Assembly: GCA_027186245.1 (NCBI GenBank)
Contig: CP114481.1
Location: 54,072,569-54,136,568 of the forward strand
Source: Coriaria nepalensis
Taxonomy: Eukaryota > Streptophyta > Magnoliopsida > Cucurbitales > Coriariaceae
Direction of reading: 5' to 3'
Length of the DNA stretch: 64,000 nt
The translations under genes and the position numbers were made by a program. The notes under the pieces were generated by a model that had not been told where the DNA came from, ran no database searches, and saw only the letters and a program-made list of their open reading frames with translations. Below are positions 14,871 to 26,544 of this stretch, one piece after another (the first letter of the stretch is position 1; every line of letters starts with the position of its first letter).

Positions 14871-15645
14871 TCTCCCTCTATCGAATCTCTCTCTCTCTCA
14901 CTCTCTCACTCGCGCTCTCACCAGCAAATACCCTTCCTTTGAATTCCTCATGCTTCTTCAATCTCAGCGGTAAGCATTGTCTCATAATCTATATTTAATT
15001 TTCCTCTTACTGTCGTCCTCTTTCTGTCAAATTCCTCTTCCCCTTAGCAGTTTTTTGTTTTTTTTTGTTTTTGCCTGTAAAGTTTCACTCTGATTTCTTG
15101 TTTGGTTGCTGGGAAAATGGAAAGAGAGTAAAAATTTTTTTGTTTTTTTGTTTTTGCTCTCAATAGATTGAAAACAGAAAATAATTATTCAACTTAATAA
15201 GGTGGGGTTTTCGCCAGCGTTCAGTTGCAACAGTGGAGTCAGCAGTATTTACAATATTTCTTTCCTACATTTTTTTTTTCTCTTTTTTTGTGATTTTTTG
15301 AAGGGTATTATTAGCAATATGCTTTATACTACAATATTTGATACGAACGATTTCCTAAGTTTGAAGCTTCTTGAGGCTGTGCTCTTTGTTTACCTAATGT
15401 TTTCTTTTCATGGATTCTGATCTGTCTGAGGGACTTAAAAATAATAGTAATCCCATCTTGTTTGGGATTTACACTTACTCTAGCTTGGTAGTTTCATTGA
15501 GTTTCCTGTTGACTTTGTCATCTTTACAATGCACACATTTCCAATTCTAAATCTTATACGCTTGGAGCTAACTTTCTTGGCTATTTTCTTGAGTATTGAT
15601 GTTTAATATTTATGAATTATTTTAAGGTAGAAATTGGTGAAGATT
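14871..15645 (+). other. 5' untranslated leader and leader intron of eIF2B beta
   Basis: A pyrimidine-rich leader ends at ATCTCAGCG followed by GTAAGC (14970). An acceptor shortly before the start codon (TTTTAAG at 15621-15626, or the TAG at 15628-15630) would close a leader intron of about 650 bases. This is inferred from splice-site quality only. Confidence 0.5.
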
Positions 15646-18600
15646 ATGCCGGACGTGCAAGCCCTTGTGAATGATTTTCTTAACAAGCTTAAGAAACGGT
15701 AGGTTCTTTCAATCTGAACTCTGCTGCATCTCTGTTGTAATGGCATATGTACTCCATGTTATGAGAGTGTGACATCATCCTACTATTCTGGGATTTTCTT
15801 TTACCTTTTTGTGGCAGCAAAATTGAGGGCTCGCAAGGCACGGCAAGGCAGACTGCTGAGTTGTTAAGGTCATTTATCTCACAGCAGCGAGTGCCATACA
15901 CAAATCAGGCTGGAGCATTAATCGATGCTGTGAAGGCTGTTGGCGAGCATCTGATTGCTGCAAATCCTGTTGGTATGTATGTCAATCAGATCCTTTGGTT
16001 GATCATGCTTCAGTTATTTGCTATATTTTTCTTTATTGAGTAGAATTTTATTGTTGAAACCTTATTTAGTAGCGCAACTATGTATCTTTAGAATACGATC
16101 AAAACAAGATGTAATTGAATACCACACAAAGATTACATCTCGTCACATAAATTTTGTGGACTGTAAGGATCAGAACATTGGAATCAGTTTCTTTGCTATG
16201 TAAATTGGTAAAAATAGAGAACCAAGGTATGAAAATATTCTGTACAAGGTTATACGAACTTATAGACCCTTCTAGGATTCAAAATAGGAAAGAATCTGTC
16301 TAATAAAGAATAGATCCCTATAGTTACTATTATGCACCACTAATTTATCTGTTTATGTGAATATAGAACTACTCAAATATGGTACATAATTATAGCCTAA
16401 TTCCTAGGGATTCCGGTAAGACTTTCAACACTCCCCCTCAAGTTAGCATGAAGATATCTCTCATGGCAAGCTTGCTGACTAAAGTCTCATGTAACACCTT
16501 AGGAAGTTCCTTGGTGAGTATATTTGTTGTTTGGCTAGCTGTAGGTATATAAGACATGCATATCACGCCACTGTCTATTTTTCCTTTTATGAAGTGCTTG
16601 CCCACTTCTACATGCATTGTCCTATCGTGGAGGATAGGATTGTGAGCTATAGAAATGGTTGCCTTGTTGTCATAGTCCGCTTTGATAGGTGTTGGTGTAG
16701 GAATCTTCAATTCTCCTAGAAGCCGCTTAATCCATAATACTTCACAGAAACCATGTGCTACCGAGCGAAATTCAGCTTCGGCATTACTCCTTGCCACTAC
16801 ACTTTGTTTCTTGCTTTTCCATGTAACCAAATTTCCTCCTACAAAGGTACAATAGCCCGAGGTAGATCTCCTGTCAATTATATTACCCGCCCAATCTGCA
16901 TCCGTGGAGGCTTCAACTTGAAGATGACCTTTATTTTTTAACATCAATCCTTTGCCCGAAGTCCCTTTTAGATATCCTAAAATTATGAAAACATCTTCAA
17001 AGTGTGTACTTCAAAGTGTGTAGGCCGTGGTGAATGCATGAGCTGACTTACAATGCTTACATCAAAAGTAATGTTAGGTCTAGTATGTGTTAGTTAAATC
17101 AGTCTCCCAACCAATCTTTGATAACGTTCTCCATCCATTACTTTATTAAGAGCTGTTGTCTTCAATTTTACATTCGGTTCAATAGGAGTATCTACTGCCT
17201 TACAGCCAATCATCCATGTTTCCTTGAGTAGGTCAAGAACATATTTAAGTTGGTTGACCAAAATTCCCTCTTTGAACCTTGCAAACTCCATTCCAAGGAA
17301 GTACTTTAGTTTTCCCAAGTCCCTGACTTCAAATTCTGCCGGAAGTTTCCTTTTTCAAGTTGCTGGTTTTAGTTGAGTCATCTCCTGTCATGATTATGTC
17401 ATCTACATAAACAATCAAGATGGCTATTTTACCTTCGGTGGAATGTTTAAAAAATAATGTGTGATCAGCTTGACTTTGTAAGAATCCATGTCTTCTAATA
17501 ACTTCCCCAAACCGCTCAAGCCAAGCTCTAGGAGATTACTTAAGTCCATATAGAGCTTTCTTCAACTTGCACACTCTACCCTTCCCAAGTCTTTCTTCGA
17601 ATCCAGGTGGTAGGTCCATATAGACTTCTTCTTATAGGTCTCTATTTTAAAAGGCATTTTTTTACATCGAATTGATGAAGTAGCCAATTGGAGTTAACTA
17701 CAAGAGAAAGAAGTATTCTAATAGAGTTAATCTTAGCAACAAGGGCAAAATTTTCTTGGTAGTCAATACCATCAGTTTGAGTGAATCCTTTTGCTACAAG
17801 TCTCGCCTTGTATCGCTCCACACTTTCATCAGTTTTACACTTAACTGTGAACACCCATTTACACCCAACTGTCTTCTTATTCTCGAGCAGATCAGTAACA
17901 CTCCAAGTGTTATTCTTCCTAAGAGCATTCATCTCCTCTATCACAACCAATTTCCAATTCGGATCACCTAAAGCTTCCTGAATAGTTCTTCGAACAGACA
18001 GATTTGAGATCCTAGTCGCAAATGCTCTATGAGTATTTGACACGTTTTTATAGGATAAGTATTTTGCTATAGGATGTTGAGTGCAAATGCAGGTTCCTTT
18101 TCTAAATGCAATAGGAATGTCAAGATCATTAAGAGACTGATTATGAAGAGATAGAGAAGGAAGATTCACCTGAGTTGTAGGGTCGTTACTCAGCGGATGT
18201 GATTGGTCATCTACTGAAGGAATGGTTGGGGCTATACTAGTTTTGTGAAACCGTTTTCTGGTATAAACTTGAAGCTCTGGTTCTGTTAGAATTACATCTC
18301 CCTCTGTTTTTGATACAGTCACATTTGGCAAAGTAGAAGGAGAAATACTCCCACTAGTTTCCATATTTTCAACCAGTATTTCATTAAACTATTCATCAGA
18401 ATTAATTAAGGGCATAGAGACAGTTTCCTAAAAATTAAGTTCACCCATTTCGTTCTTTTTTTGGTAACCATTTTTCTGAAAATAGGGTTGTTCCTCAACA
18501 AAGTTTACATATATACTTTCAAAGAACCTTTTTGTGACTGGATTAGAACATTTGTACCCCATTTTATTTGATGCATAACCCAAGAAAACACATTTCAGAT

Positions 18601-21600
18601 TGTGGTTTCAACTTTGACCTGAAAGCATTTGGTATATATACATAACATGTGCAACCAAACACTTTTAAAGGAAGGTTTGCAATGATCCGTATTGTGGGAA
18701 AATAGTCTTTTAAAACCTGTAAAAGTGTTTCAAATTTCAACACTCGAGATGACACTCTATTTATTAGATAACAAGCAGTTGGTAAGGCATTTCCCCATAG
18801 ATATTTAGGAACATTTATTGAAAACATGATGGCTCTTGTGACTTCTAGTAAATGTTTATTTTTCCTTTCAACAATATCATTTTGTTGTGGAGTGTCACGA
18901 CAAGTTGATTGATGAATAATACATTTTTCTGAAAGAAATGTGCCTAACTGTTTGTTAAAGTATTTTGTTATGTTATCTGTTCTAAGAATACTATTTTTGT
19001 TTGTAATTGATTTTCAATCATTGCACAAAAATCTGTAAATCTTTGCTCTACTTCAGGCTTCTTTTCCATTAAATAGATTCAACATACTCTTCTGTGATCA
19101 TCAATAAAAATAACAAACCATTTTTTTCCAGATAGTGTGTTGACATTAAATGGACCCCAAACATCACTATGAAACAAGTAAAATGGTCTTGAACTAGAGT
19201 ATAATTTTATTGGAAAAGAAACACGGTGGTCTTTAGCCAAATGACAGGCTTCACAATGCAATTCTGAGTGACTAACCTCTTTAAACAGTGTAGGAAATAC
19301 ATGTTTTAGATATGAAAAACTAGGGTGTCCTAATCTCTTATGCCATAATATGATCTGATCAGAGACAAAGGTTGAGCTGGTACTACCTAATCCTTGAGCT
19401 TGTTTAGTCCCAAAAACAGTTTCATCAAAGTAGTACACAAGTGAAATGGGAAAAAAGGATGGAACAGTTAGATTCCTTTGACAGTTTACTAACAGACAGA
19501 AGATTACATGCAAGTCTTGGAACATGTAGGACTGATTTTAGGGTTATGTTTTCTGAGATTTTACTGTGTTTTTTTCCTGCAATGGGTGAGAAACTACCAT
19601 AAGCTATTTTAACTTTTTCTATACCAGAACATGGATAATATGAGTCAACTTGTCATGTGATCGGAAGCCCTTGAATTGATGATCCAAGGACCCGTTCTTC
19701 CTAGAGCAGAGAGTGCTAGAATATCTACCTGTCTGTGCCAGAGAACCAGTAGGGGCATTAGTTGACGAATAAGATTTTAGTAGTTTTAGAAGGTGATCTA
19801 ACTGCTCTTTACCAAACATTGATGACTCGGCCTCATTTGCTACAACTACATTCCTTTCACCTTGTTTATTCTGCTTATTGTAGGATGGTCTTCCATGCAG
19901 CTTGTAGCAATTTTCTCTCGTATGACGTGTCTTCCCACAATAGTCACAGTGCAGATTGTTCTTGTCTCCTGCACGCTGGTTTTGGTAGGTTCTTCTGCTA
20001 GCTTGAGCTTCAGGTATGGCTAAGGCTGACCCTTCTATACTCCTAGTCAAATCTGTAGCCTTCTTACCTAACATTACATGTCTCTGACTTTCTTCTCTCC
20101 TTACCTATGCAAAGACTTCCTCAATTGGAGGCATGGGATTCCTTCCAATTATTCAACCACAGACCTCATCGAATTCACATTTAAACCTTGACGAATTTCC
20201 TCCAATCTTAGGGTTAATTCATAAACTTGAGACTGGTTCCCTAGATCTGAATACATCAATGAAACATTGTCCCATAATTCCTTGGCAGTAGGATAACAGA
20301 GGTAGTTTGCACCTATCTCCTCTGTCATGGAGTTGACCAACCATGTCATCACCATTGAGTTTTCAGCATCCCAAATGGTATAGGTTGGATCATTCACTGG
20401 GTTCTCTATATCTCCCGTGATGTAGCCAATTTTTCCTCTCCCCCTAATATACATACGAACAGACTGTGACCATCTAAGGAAATTATCCCCATTCAATCGA
20501 ATTGTGGTGATCTGAATGGGTGAGTTTTCTGATGGGTGTCGGACAGTTTGAAGGTCTAGCTTAGGGAACTGATCGGAGGTGACCTCAGACATCTTCTAGG
20601 GGCAGCGACAAAATGGTTTTAACTTAGGGTTTTATAACCTTGCTCTGATACCATAAAAATAGAGAAACAAGGTATGAAAATATTCAACTCACATATTTTC
20701 GTACAAGGTTATACAAACTTATAGACCCTTCTAGGATTCAAAATAGGAAAGAATCTGTCTAATAAAGAATAGATCCCTATAGTTACTATTATGCACCACT
20801 AATTTCTCTATTTATCTAAATATAGAACTACTCAAATATGGTACATAATTATAGCCTAATTCCTAGGGATTCTGGTAAGACTTTCAACAATTGGGTATCG
20901 TCATCATAATTTGTTATCTATAGTTGTATCTTTGTTATTATCCAATATTTCTACAGTGAGTGATCTTATATTGTCTATAATACTTTAATAACAGTATACA
21001 TGTCATTTTCAGTCTTCTTGGAGTTGTGGTTGCGATTTTTTTTTTTTTTCCCTAAAATATATTGTTAATTATCTGATCACAGAGCTCGCTGTGGGTAATA
21101 TTGTGAGGCGTGTTTTGAATATTATTAGAGAGGAGGATCTCTCCCTCACTACAGCTGCTGTTGGCGGATTGAGTTTATCAGCAGTAAGTGACGATGAAGA
21201 TGACAATGAGAGAGACCCTGTTCTATCAGCTGCTGCTGCAAGGAGCACTTTGCGTCCTCCTTCCTTGCAAACTCTACTTGAAGGTGCTCCTGACTCAGCA
21301 GCCATTCCTCACACTTCTTCATCTGGAGGTGATTCTGAGGGTAAAAGCAAATGTAAGCTCCTTTTTGTTTTTTTCTTCATGGATTACTGCTTACTTCATA
21401 TTTTATTTAATACTTCATAGCTGTGGTAGGATTTGATTTTCCATGCATTTTTTTCTCCTACTTTCTAAATAAGACTTGGTTGATCTAAATGACATGGGAT
21501 CAAGTAGGGAGAAAGAATGTAGTATCAAGACAGAAAATTTTACTCTAAATAGAATGCGATGAACCATTTAAGCATATTATGGAAAACCTATATAATTTTG

Positions 21601-24236
21601 GCCATAGACTTTTCTCAAATTTAGATAAAAGTATCTCTAATCTGGAAAAGGTAGTGTGGAAAAGTTCAGTTAGTTGGTGTCCAATAAGAAAAAGAAATGG
21701 TTTTCTGTATCTAGCATATCGAGAGGTCCATGGAGGTGGTACTGATAAAATCTGAAGCTTTCTTGCATGATGAACTTTAGTGTTATTCATTAACTGTTAA
21801 CTCATTGTTATCCTTCTGCAGCTGCTGATAAAAGTTCAAGAAGTCGAAAGTTGAAGCATGATGTCATTGAAGCTGTTAATGAACTTATTCAAGATATTAC
21901 AACTTGCCATGAACAAATAGCTGAGCAAGCAGTAGAACACATCCATCAGAAGTATTTTTCAGCTTAAATTAGTATCAATCTTCATTGTCTGTGTCTTTGT
22001 TTGGTGTATTGAAGACGCATTTGTTATTGGTATTATTTTATTGAACTTGAGATATTCTGATAAGTTTTCTTTAGAGGATTTAGTAGCCAGTAGGTTTTTT
22101 TTTTTTAGAGAGAAGAAGGGGGGGGGGGGGGGGGGGATTGGACTTTAAGACATTTTTCTCCCACGTTGTTTATTTGTAAGTTAGCCTTGTTTTATGCAAG
22201 TTCCGGTATCTTGTCATGTACTTATTTTTCATTTACTGATTTGTCTCCTTGTTTTGTAACATATGTTGTACCTGTATTTTTCAGTGAGGTCATATTAACC
22301 CTGGGAAGCTCCCGAACAGTTTTGGAGTTTCTCTGTGCTGCAAAGGAGAAAAAGAGGTCCTTTCGGGTATTTGTTGCTGAGGGTGCTCCCAGGTTTGTGC
22401 ACTTATTATTTGTACTACTGGAAACCATTTTTGTGTAAATCGAATTTTTTTCCCCTCTCTCCAATACATTTGTCATTGTTGTCCTATATTTGATAGGTAT
22501 CAAGGGCACCTTCTTGCTAAAGATTTAGTTGCCAGAGGCTTACAAACTACACTTATTACTGACTCTGCAGTTTTTGCCATGATTTCACAGGTGAACATGG
22601 TATGTAGAATCACTTTAGCCTTTTTCTTTTTCTGATTGTCCAATGGTTCTGTCATCTGTGGACTAATATATGCTTCTCCTTGAAATGTCATCTGTAAAGG
22701 TAATAGTTGGAGCTCATGCCGTCATGGCAAATGGTGGGGTTATAGCTCCTGTTGGATTAAATATGGTTGCGCTTGCAGCTAAAAGGCATGCTGTGCCTTT
22801 TGTTGTACTTGCTGGCAGTCACAAGGTATGCCAATTCTAACAAAATTTTATTGCTTCAGCAACCAATTCAGGATCAAAATTTCATTTTGGGTTAAAAAAT
22901 AACTTCTGAAAGCCAAACGGAGTAAAGCATCATAAAAATCAAAATGCCTTGGGAGCCAAGAATAGAAATCACAATAGTTGAAAAATAACTATCTATTCAA
23001 TTATTAACTAAGATATTACAGCCATTCTGGGGCTGGACAGTTGGATAAAGTAGAGCATCTGAGTCTGCAAAATACTATGATAATATATCCAGTTATTTTC
23101 GAACACAAATATGTTATGATGAACCAATATTCCTTTTAATACTCACTTTGGGCTGAATTGAGCAGCAAGAATGGTCAAATAATTTGTTAATATTAAGGCA
23201 ACTAAATCCATCCTTGTTTCATGATTATTCATCTTTGCATCGCTGTTTTGGCAATTATGGAGTAATCCAGAGCTGTGAAGATAGGAATACTGGAATGAAC
23301 TGGACCTGTATAATTGTGGTTGAAATAGAGATACAGATACTAGAATCACGAGCATTGACATATTATTATTAACCACACTCACATGTACTGTCGTTAGATA
23401 TATGCATACATTCTTACTGATTAGCAGAGAATTTCTTTTTTTCTCTCTTTCTGTGTGTGGAGTTTTTCATGCATATTACAAGAGTTTTCATATTTTATTC
23501 CTCATGTGTTAATAGCAACTCGTGTTGTTGTTCCTACTTTACAGCTGTGCCCTTTGTATCCACACAATCCCGAGGTCTTACTCAATGAGCTAAGATCCCC
23601 GTCTGAGCTACTAGATTTTGGAGAATTTTCGGATTGCATGGACTTTGGAAGTAGCACCGGTTCTCATCTTCTTCATGTGGTCAATCCTACATTTGACTAT
23701 GTGCCACCAAAACTCGTCAGCCTGTTTATTACTGATACGTAAGTTCACTAAATTCTTAAGGGCCTTGCTGACTAGCGAGTTTTTTATTTTATGATTTTCC
23801 CTTTTATCACCTGTGGCATAGCCTTACATTTCCATCAGAAGTTCATGAAGTAGTAGAGGGAGAGAGGAGTTAAATTTTGTATGCTTATGTCAATCACATG
23901 ATAGGTGTTTCGAATTATGTATCAATAATGTTAAATCAAATAGACTAAAACATATGAACTTTGTTGTAAATGCTACTTGTTTCCCTGAAGAGCTGTTCTT
24001 CTGGGTCACTTTAAGAGTTGACATGGGGAATTATAATATACTATGAAATGTTATCTTACTTGTCTTGATTCTCTTTATTTGAGCTTTTATATAGTCAAAA
24101 TTGCATGACAGATTATCTTTTATCTTATTACTTTCACAGGGGAGGTCATAGCCCATCATACATGTACCGGCTCATTGCTGATTATTACTCTGCTGATGAT
24201 TTGGTGGTTCAGAGAAGACTTTCTCCAGGAAGTTGA
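15646..24236 (+). CDS. Translation initiation factor eIF2B, beta subunit
   Basis: Regulatory subunit of the guanine-nucleotide exchange factor that recycles eIF2 from GDP to GTP in the cytosol. Exons 15646-15698, 15818-15972, 21083-21352, 21822-21951, 22285-22392, 22497-22599, 22700-22825, 23545-23738 and 24140-24236 join in frame to 411 residues, matching recalled plant eIF2B beta (At3g07300, about 407). The Rossmann-like fold shared by the alpha, beta and delta subunits is clear: [53 protein letters not shown], then [11 protein letters not shown]. An acidic Ser-rich insert ([10 protein letters not shown]) lies near residues 105-115. Intron 2 is 5.1 kb because a copia element is inserted antisense; splicing across it must still work for the gene to be active. 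Confidence 0.95.
16209..16430 (-). repeat. 3' LTR of the copia element (222 bp)
   Basis: It matches the other LTR over its whole length with roughly eight substitutions, but lacks about 14 bases present in the 5' LTR (after ATATT). The polypurine tract abuts its inner end at 16431. Confidence 0.93.
16438..16947 (-). pseudogene. Copia RNase H domain
   Basis: An open frame of 169 residues containing [29 protein letters not shown] and [12 protein letters not shown], the standard motifs of the copia RNase H. This is the best preserved part of the element but it is cut off from the reverse transcriptase by stops. Confidence 0.88.
17094..18364 (-). pseudogene. Copia reverse transcriptase, broken
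   Basis: The N-terminal fingers read [20 protein letters not shown] and [20 protein letters not shown]. The frame closes shortly after FDVKKCLLK, where intact elements have DVKNAFLHG. The YVDDIIMTG palm motif sits at about 17386-17409 in another frame, and [12 protein letters not shown] with the thumb region follows at 17318-17094. At least two frame breaks are needed to link the parts. Confidence 0.85.
18564..19525 (-). pseudogene. Copia GAG-pre-integrase and integrase, broken
   Basis: Zinc-binding HKRLGH...CEAC and the catalytic-core start HSDVWGP...VIFIDD are in the frame 19525-19079. The C-terminal part with [20 protein letters not shown] lies in 18827-18564. The centre between them (19078-18828) is out of frame. 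Confidence 0.85.
19619..20592 (-). pseudogene. Copia gag with CCHC zinc knuckle
   Basis: The gag segment 20592-20149 starts [15 protein letters not shown] and has the core [20 protein letters not shown]. The zinc-knuckle segment 20074-19619 has CX2CX4HX4C. The 75 bases between them are not open in the same frame. The protease DTGA site was not seen. Confidence 0.87.
20642..20653 (-). other. Primer-binding site, initiator tRNA-Met
   Basis: TGGTATCAGAGC on the minus strand directly after the 5' LTR is the standard plant copia primer site, complementary to the 3' end of initiator tRNA-Met. Confidence 0.93.
20654..20889 (-). repeat. 5' LTR of the copia element (236 bp)
   Basis: The outer end reads TGTTGAAAGTC on the minus strand and the inner end CTATTTTTA is followed by the primer-binding site. 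It is 14 bases longer than its partner because of the segment CAACTCACATATTTT. Confidence 0.93.
22118..22136 (+). repeat. Homopolymer run of 19 G
   Basis: An uninterrupted G run in intron 4 of eIF2B beta, preceded by a T12 run and AGAGAGAAGAA. The true length in the genome may differ because such runs are error-prone in sequencing. Confidence 0.9.
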
Positions 24237-25529
24237 ATGTAGCTTTCATCGAGCCTGTCATATACTTGGTAAGGACTGCGTTCGTTATATTGGTTTGGTT
24301 TCTGAGGATTATATCTATGTTCCAAAATCCAGTCCACTATGAAAGATACCACCAATGTTGAGCTATACTTGGTCAGTAAAGTGTGTTACCATACTATGGT
24401 ATGGTCTGGAACACTTGGCAGAGGATGCCCCATAAAATCCCTGTAGAGTTTATTTGGCCGTGCGAGAATTGTATATGGTTAATTTCAAACAATGAAGGCT
24501 ATGACATCAGTTTGATCTTAGCCAGTTAGTTTCCATCATATGAATTGATCATAGTAATTGCTAGCATCTTAGTCTAGGATGTTTCAACTTCAAATATGGG
24601 ACTTTAAGAAATGGTGATGGCAGTTAGTTACTTTGGAACATGGGACCGTGAAACGCCACTCTCATTTGGAGCATGGGAACATCAGTTTGATCATAGTAAT
24701 TGCTAGCATCTTAGTCCAAGAAATGGTGTTTCACTCCACTCTCTCAATTAGCTTTCTTTCATTTGGAATAGAGTTTCCGGCAATAGCATGCAATGAAACG
24801 CCATGTTTACTACCTTTTACCATTCGCTACTTTTTAAAAACTATTTCTATTTGACATCTTCCCATGCTTCAAAATTTTCAGGTGATAGGGGGGAGCTATG
24901 CTATTGAACAGGGAAAATTGTGAATTTAGATCGAGATACAGAACCATTTGTAATTTCAATAGTTTCCGTTGAGGATGTAATTTGAATGAATACGAGACAT
25001 GAAATAAAGTCGATTTTGTGGTAGAGGGTGAATTTGTAGGGATAAAAGAGAGGAGAAGTGTCTTTAGGGTGGAATCTAGGATCTGGAAAAATGGGAGTTG
25101 GTTTTGTTTAAAAGGCCAAACATTTGCAGGGTTTATAGCAAACTCTTGAGTTTGCGTTTTGCAGATTTTGTTACGGGTTTGTGTCACAGAGGCTGGTGAT
25201 TCTGGTCATATTGTCTTGCTTTAGACTTTTCGTTTCCCTTTTTGTTTGTTAGCCCATTCTTGGAAAGTTAGCTTTGTATAAAACACGGACCGAGAAAGAT
25301 GGTATATCGATTTGTTCCAATCATATACAAAATTCATATATCTGTTAAGAAATTAAGATGAATTACGTCTCTAAAAATCAATAATTGACTTTAGTTGTCA
25401 GCTAAAAGGTCAAAACACAAAAAATACCAACCATAATCTATAACTAACTAGAGACCAATAAATATACAAACAAACATAAACAAATCCCCATATTGATACA
25501 TACAAGTTCCAAAGACAATGGCAAATAAA
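24237..25529. other. 3' flank of eIF2B beta; no further gene
   Basis: Non-coding. It contains a 30-base perfect direct repeat (24545-24574 and 24687-24716) and further short shared phrases (CATCAGTTTGATC, GTGAAACGCC). The minus-strand ORF at 24834-25187 has no recognisable motif. Confidence 0.5.
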
Positions 25530-25887
25530 TCATAACTGATGTTCTACATCAAACCAGAAGAAGAGAGAAGTTCGTGCATAAATAACACGAACTCGCTGCA
25601 AGGCCAAGTCCCCACTTGTCAGAACTGCTTTGGCCCCACCTTCGATCCGAGTTTGAGAAACTGATACACTGTCCGAACAACTCTTCACCGAGGAAGGAGA
25701 GTAGGGCTCATTCCCACTAGCCGTACTCACTAATGGACATGACAGATAATCCAATGGGTTCGACTCACATTGACGTATGCATTCATCAATAGTTAGTGTT
25801 CCCTTTCTATGAAGCAAACAACATCCTAGTTCAGCTTTCACCGTCAAATTCGCCAGTTTGCTCGTGGATTGGAACTCCAACGCACTA
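25530..25887 (-). CDS. Unidentified exon-like ORF with Cys-rich segment
   Basis: A 116-residue minus-strand frame reading EFQSTSKLANLTVKAELGCC, then LLHRKGTLTIDECIRQCESN and SCPLVSTASG before a less patterned tail. The codon use and the evenly spaced Cys residues look protein-coding, and an acceptor-like ATATATAG lies just upstream of the first codons, so it may be a last exon or a gene relic. I do not recognise the family. No partner exon was found in the next kilobase upstream. Confidence 0.35.
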
Positions 25888-26235
25888 TATATGATTCATC
25901 AAGGTAAAAAAAAAAAACAAATAAATAAACAAATGCAGTTGCTTTTATGATTATTAGGGTTCATTTGGTTTGCAGCTTGAATTTTGAAAAGCCAGTTAAG
26001 TTCTAAAATCCATTTAGGACCAAACATAATGAGAAATCATCTTATATCTTCAATCATAACAAATTAATAATATAAGATGTTTTTTTACTTTACTGAGTTT
26101 ACTCTCGCTGAATGGGCCTCATATGGGCTCAACCATCTTTGTTTTTTCTTAAACTAGCCCAGCCCATTGTGATGGGCCCATTGGTTACTTTGTAATATAC
26201 TTGCATGGTTATGTAGAGAAAATATTTGGTGGCTC
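25888..26235. other. Intergenic, no gene seen
   Basis: AT-rich spacer with a poly-A tract near 25906 and nothing recognisable on either strand. Confidence 0.4.
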
Positions 26236-26544
26236 TCAGTGTATCTCGATCCAGTTTGTGGTCAATCTTAAAAAATAATAATAATAATTGATCTGCAAAA
26301 GATAACAACTTTCCTGGAAAATACGATGAGCATCTTCGAGATTAGACTCATTAACCATTATCTGCAAAAGGGTATTGAAAGATTCCATCCAGTTTATGCA
26401 ATTGAACTGTTGAAAATTTTTGAAGGGGGAGATGGCTTCATCTAGCAACAACCCATGGCTCTCATAAGTCTTGATTACAGTTGCCAAAACAGAATCTTTG
26501 CACTCACACGAGTCATCTTTCATCTGATTAACCACGTCTTTCAT
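26236..26544 (-). pseudogene. Pentatricopeptide-repeat (PPR) fragment
   Basis: The frame reads CKDSVLATVIKTYESHGLLL, then DEAISPFKNFQQFNCINWME and SFNTLLQIMVNESNLEDAHR. These are roughly two PPR units of the kind found in plant organelle RNA-binding proteins (the SFNTLL...A phrase is typical). It ends at low-complexity AAT codons. A normal PPR protein has ten or more units over 400-plus residues; no others were found nearby, so this is a fragment. Confidence 0.65.

Larger units (their letters stand above)
16209..20889 (-). mobile_element. Ty1/copia LTR retrotransposon, decayed, inside an eIF2B beta intron
   Basis: A complete but broken element in antisense to its host gene. Its LTRs start TGTTGAAAG; the target duplication is ATTGG (16204-16208 and 20890-20894). 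Read on the minus strand: 5' LTR, primer-binding site TGGTATCAGAGC (initiator tRNA-Met) directly next to it, gag (20592-20149), CCHC knuckle [14 protein letters not shown] (about 19957), GAG-pre-integrase and integrase start (HKRLGH...CEAC, HSDVWGP), integrase end (18827-18564), reverse transcriptase with an intact YVDD box at 17398-17409, RNase H (16947-16438), polypurine tract TTGAGGGGGAG, 3' LTR. This order (integrase before RT) is that of copia. Many stops and frameshifts separate the parts, so it is not autonomous. Confidence 0.95.

Noticed and set aside
20642..20653. TGGTATCAGAGC as part of a tRNA gene
   Set aside because: It is the retroelement primer-binding site; no cloverleaf can be drawn around it.
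24834..25187. Minus-strand ORF of 117 codons downstream of eIF2B beta
   Set aside because: No homology that I recognise and no splice signals; composition matches non-coding flank.
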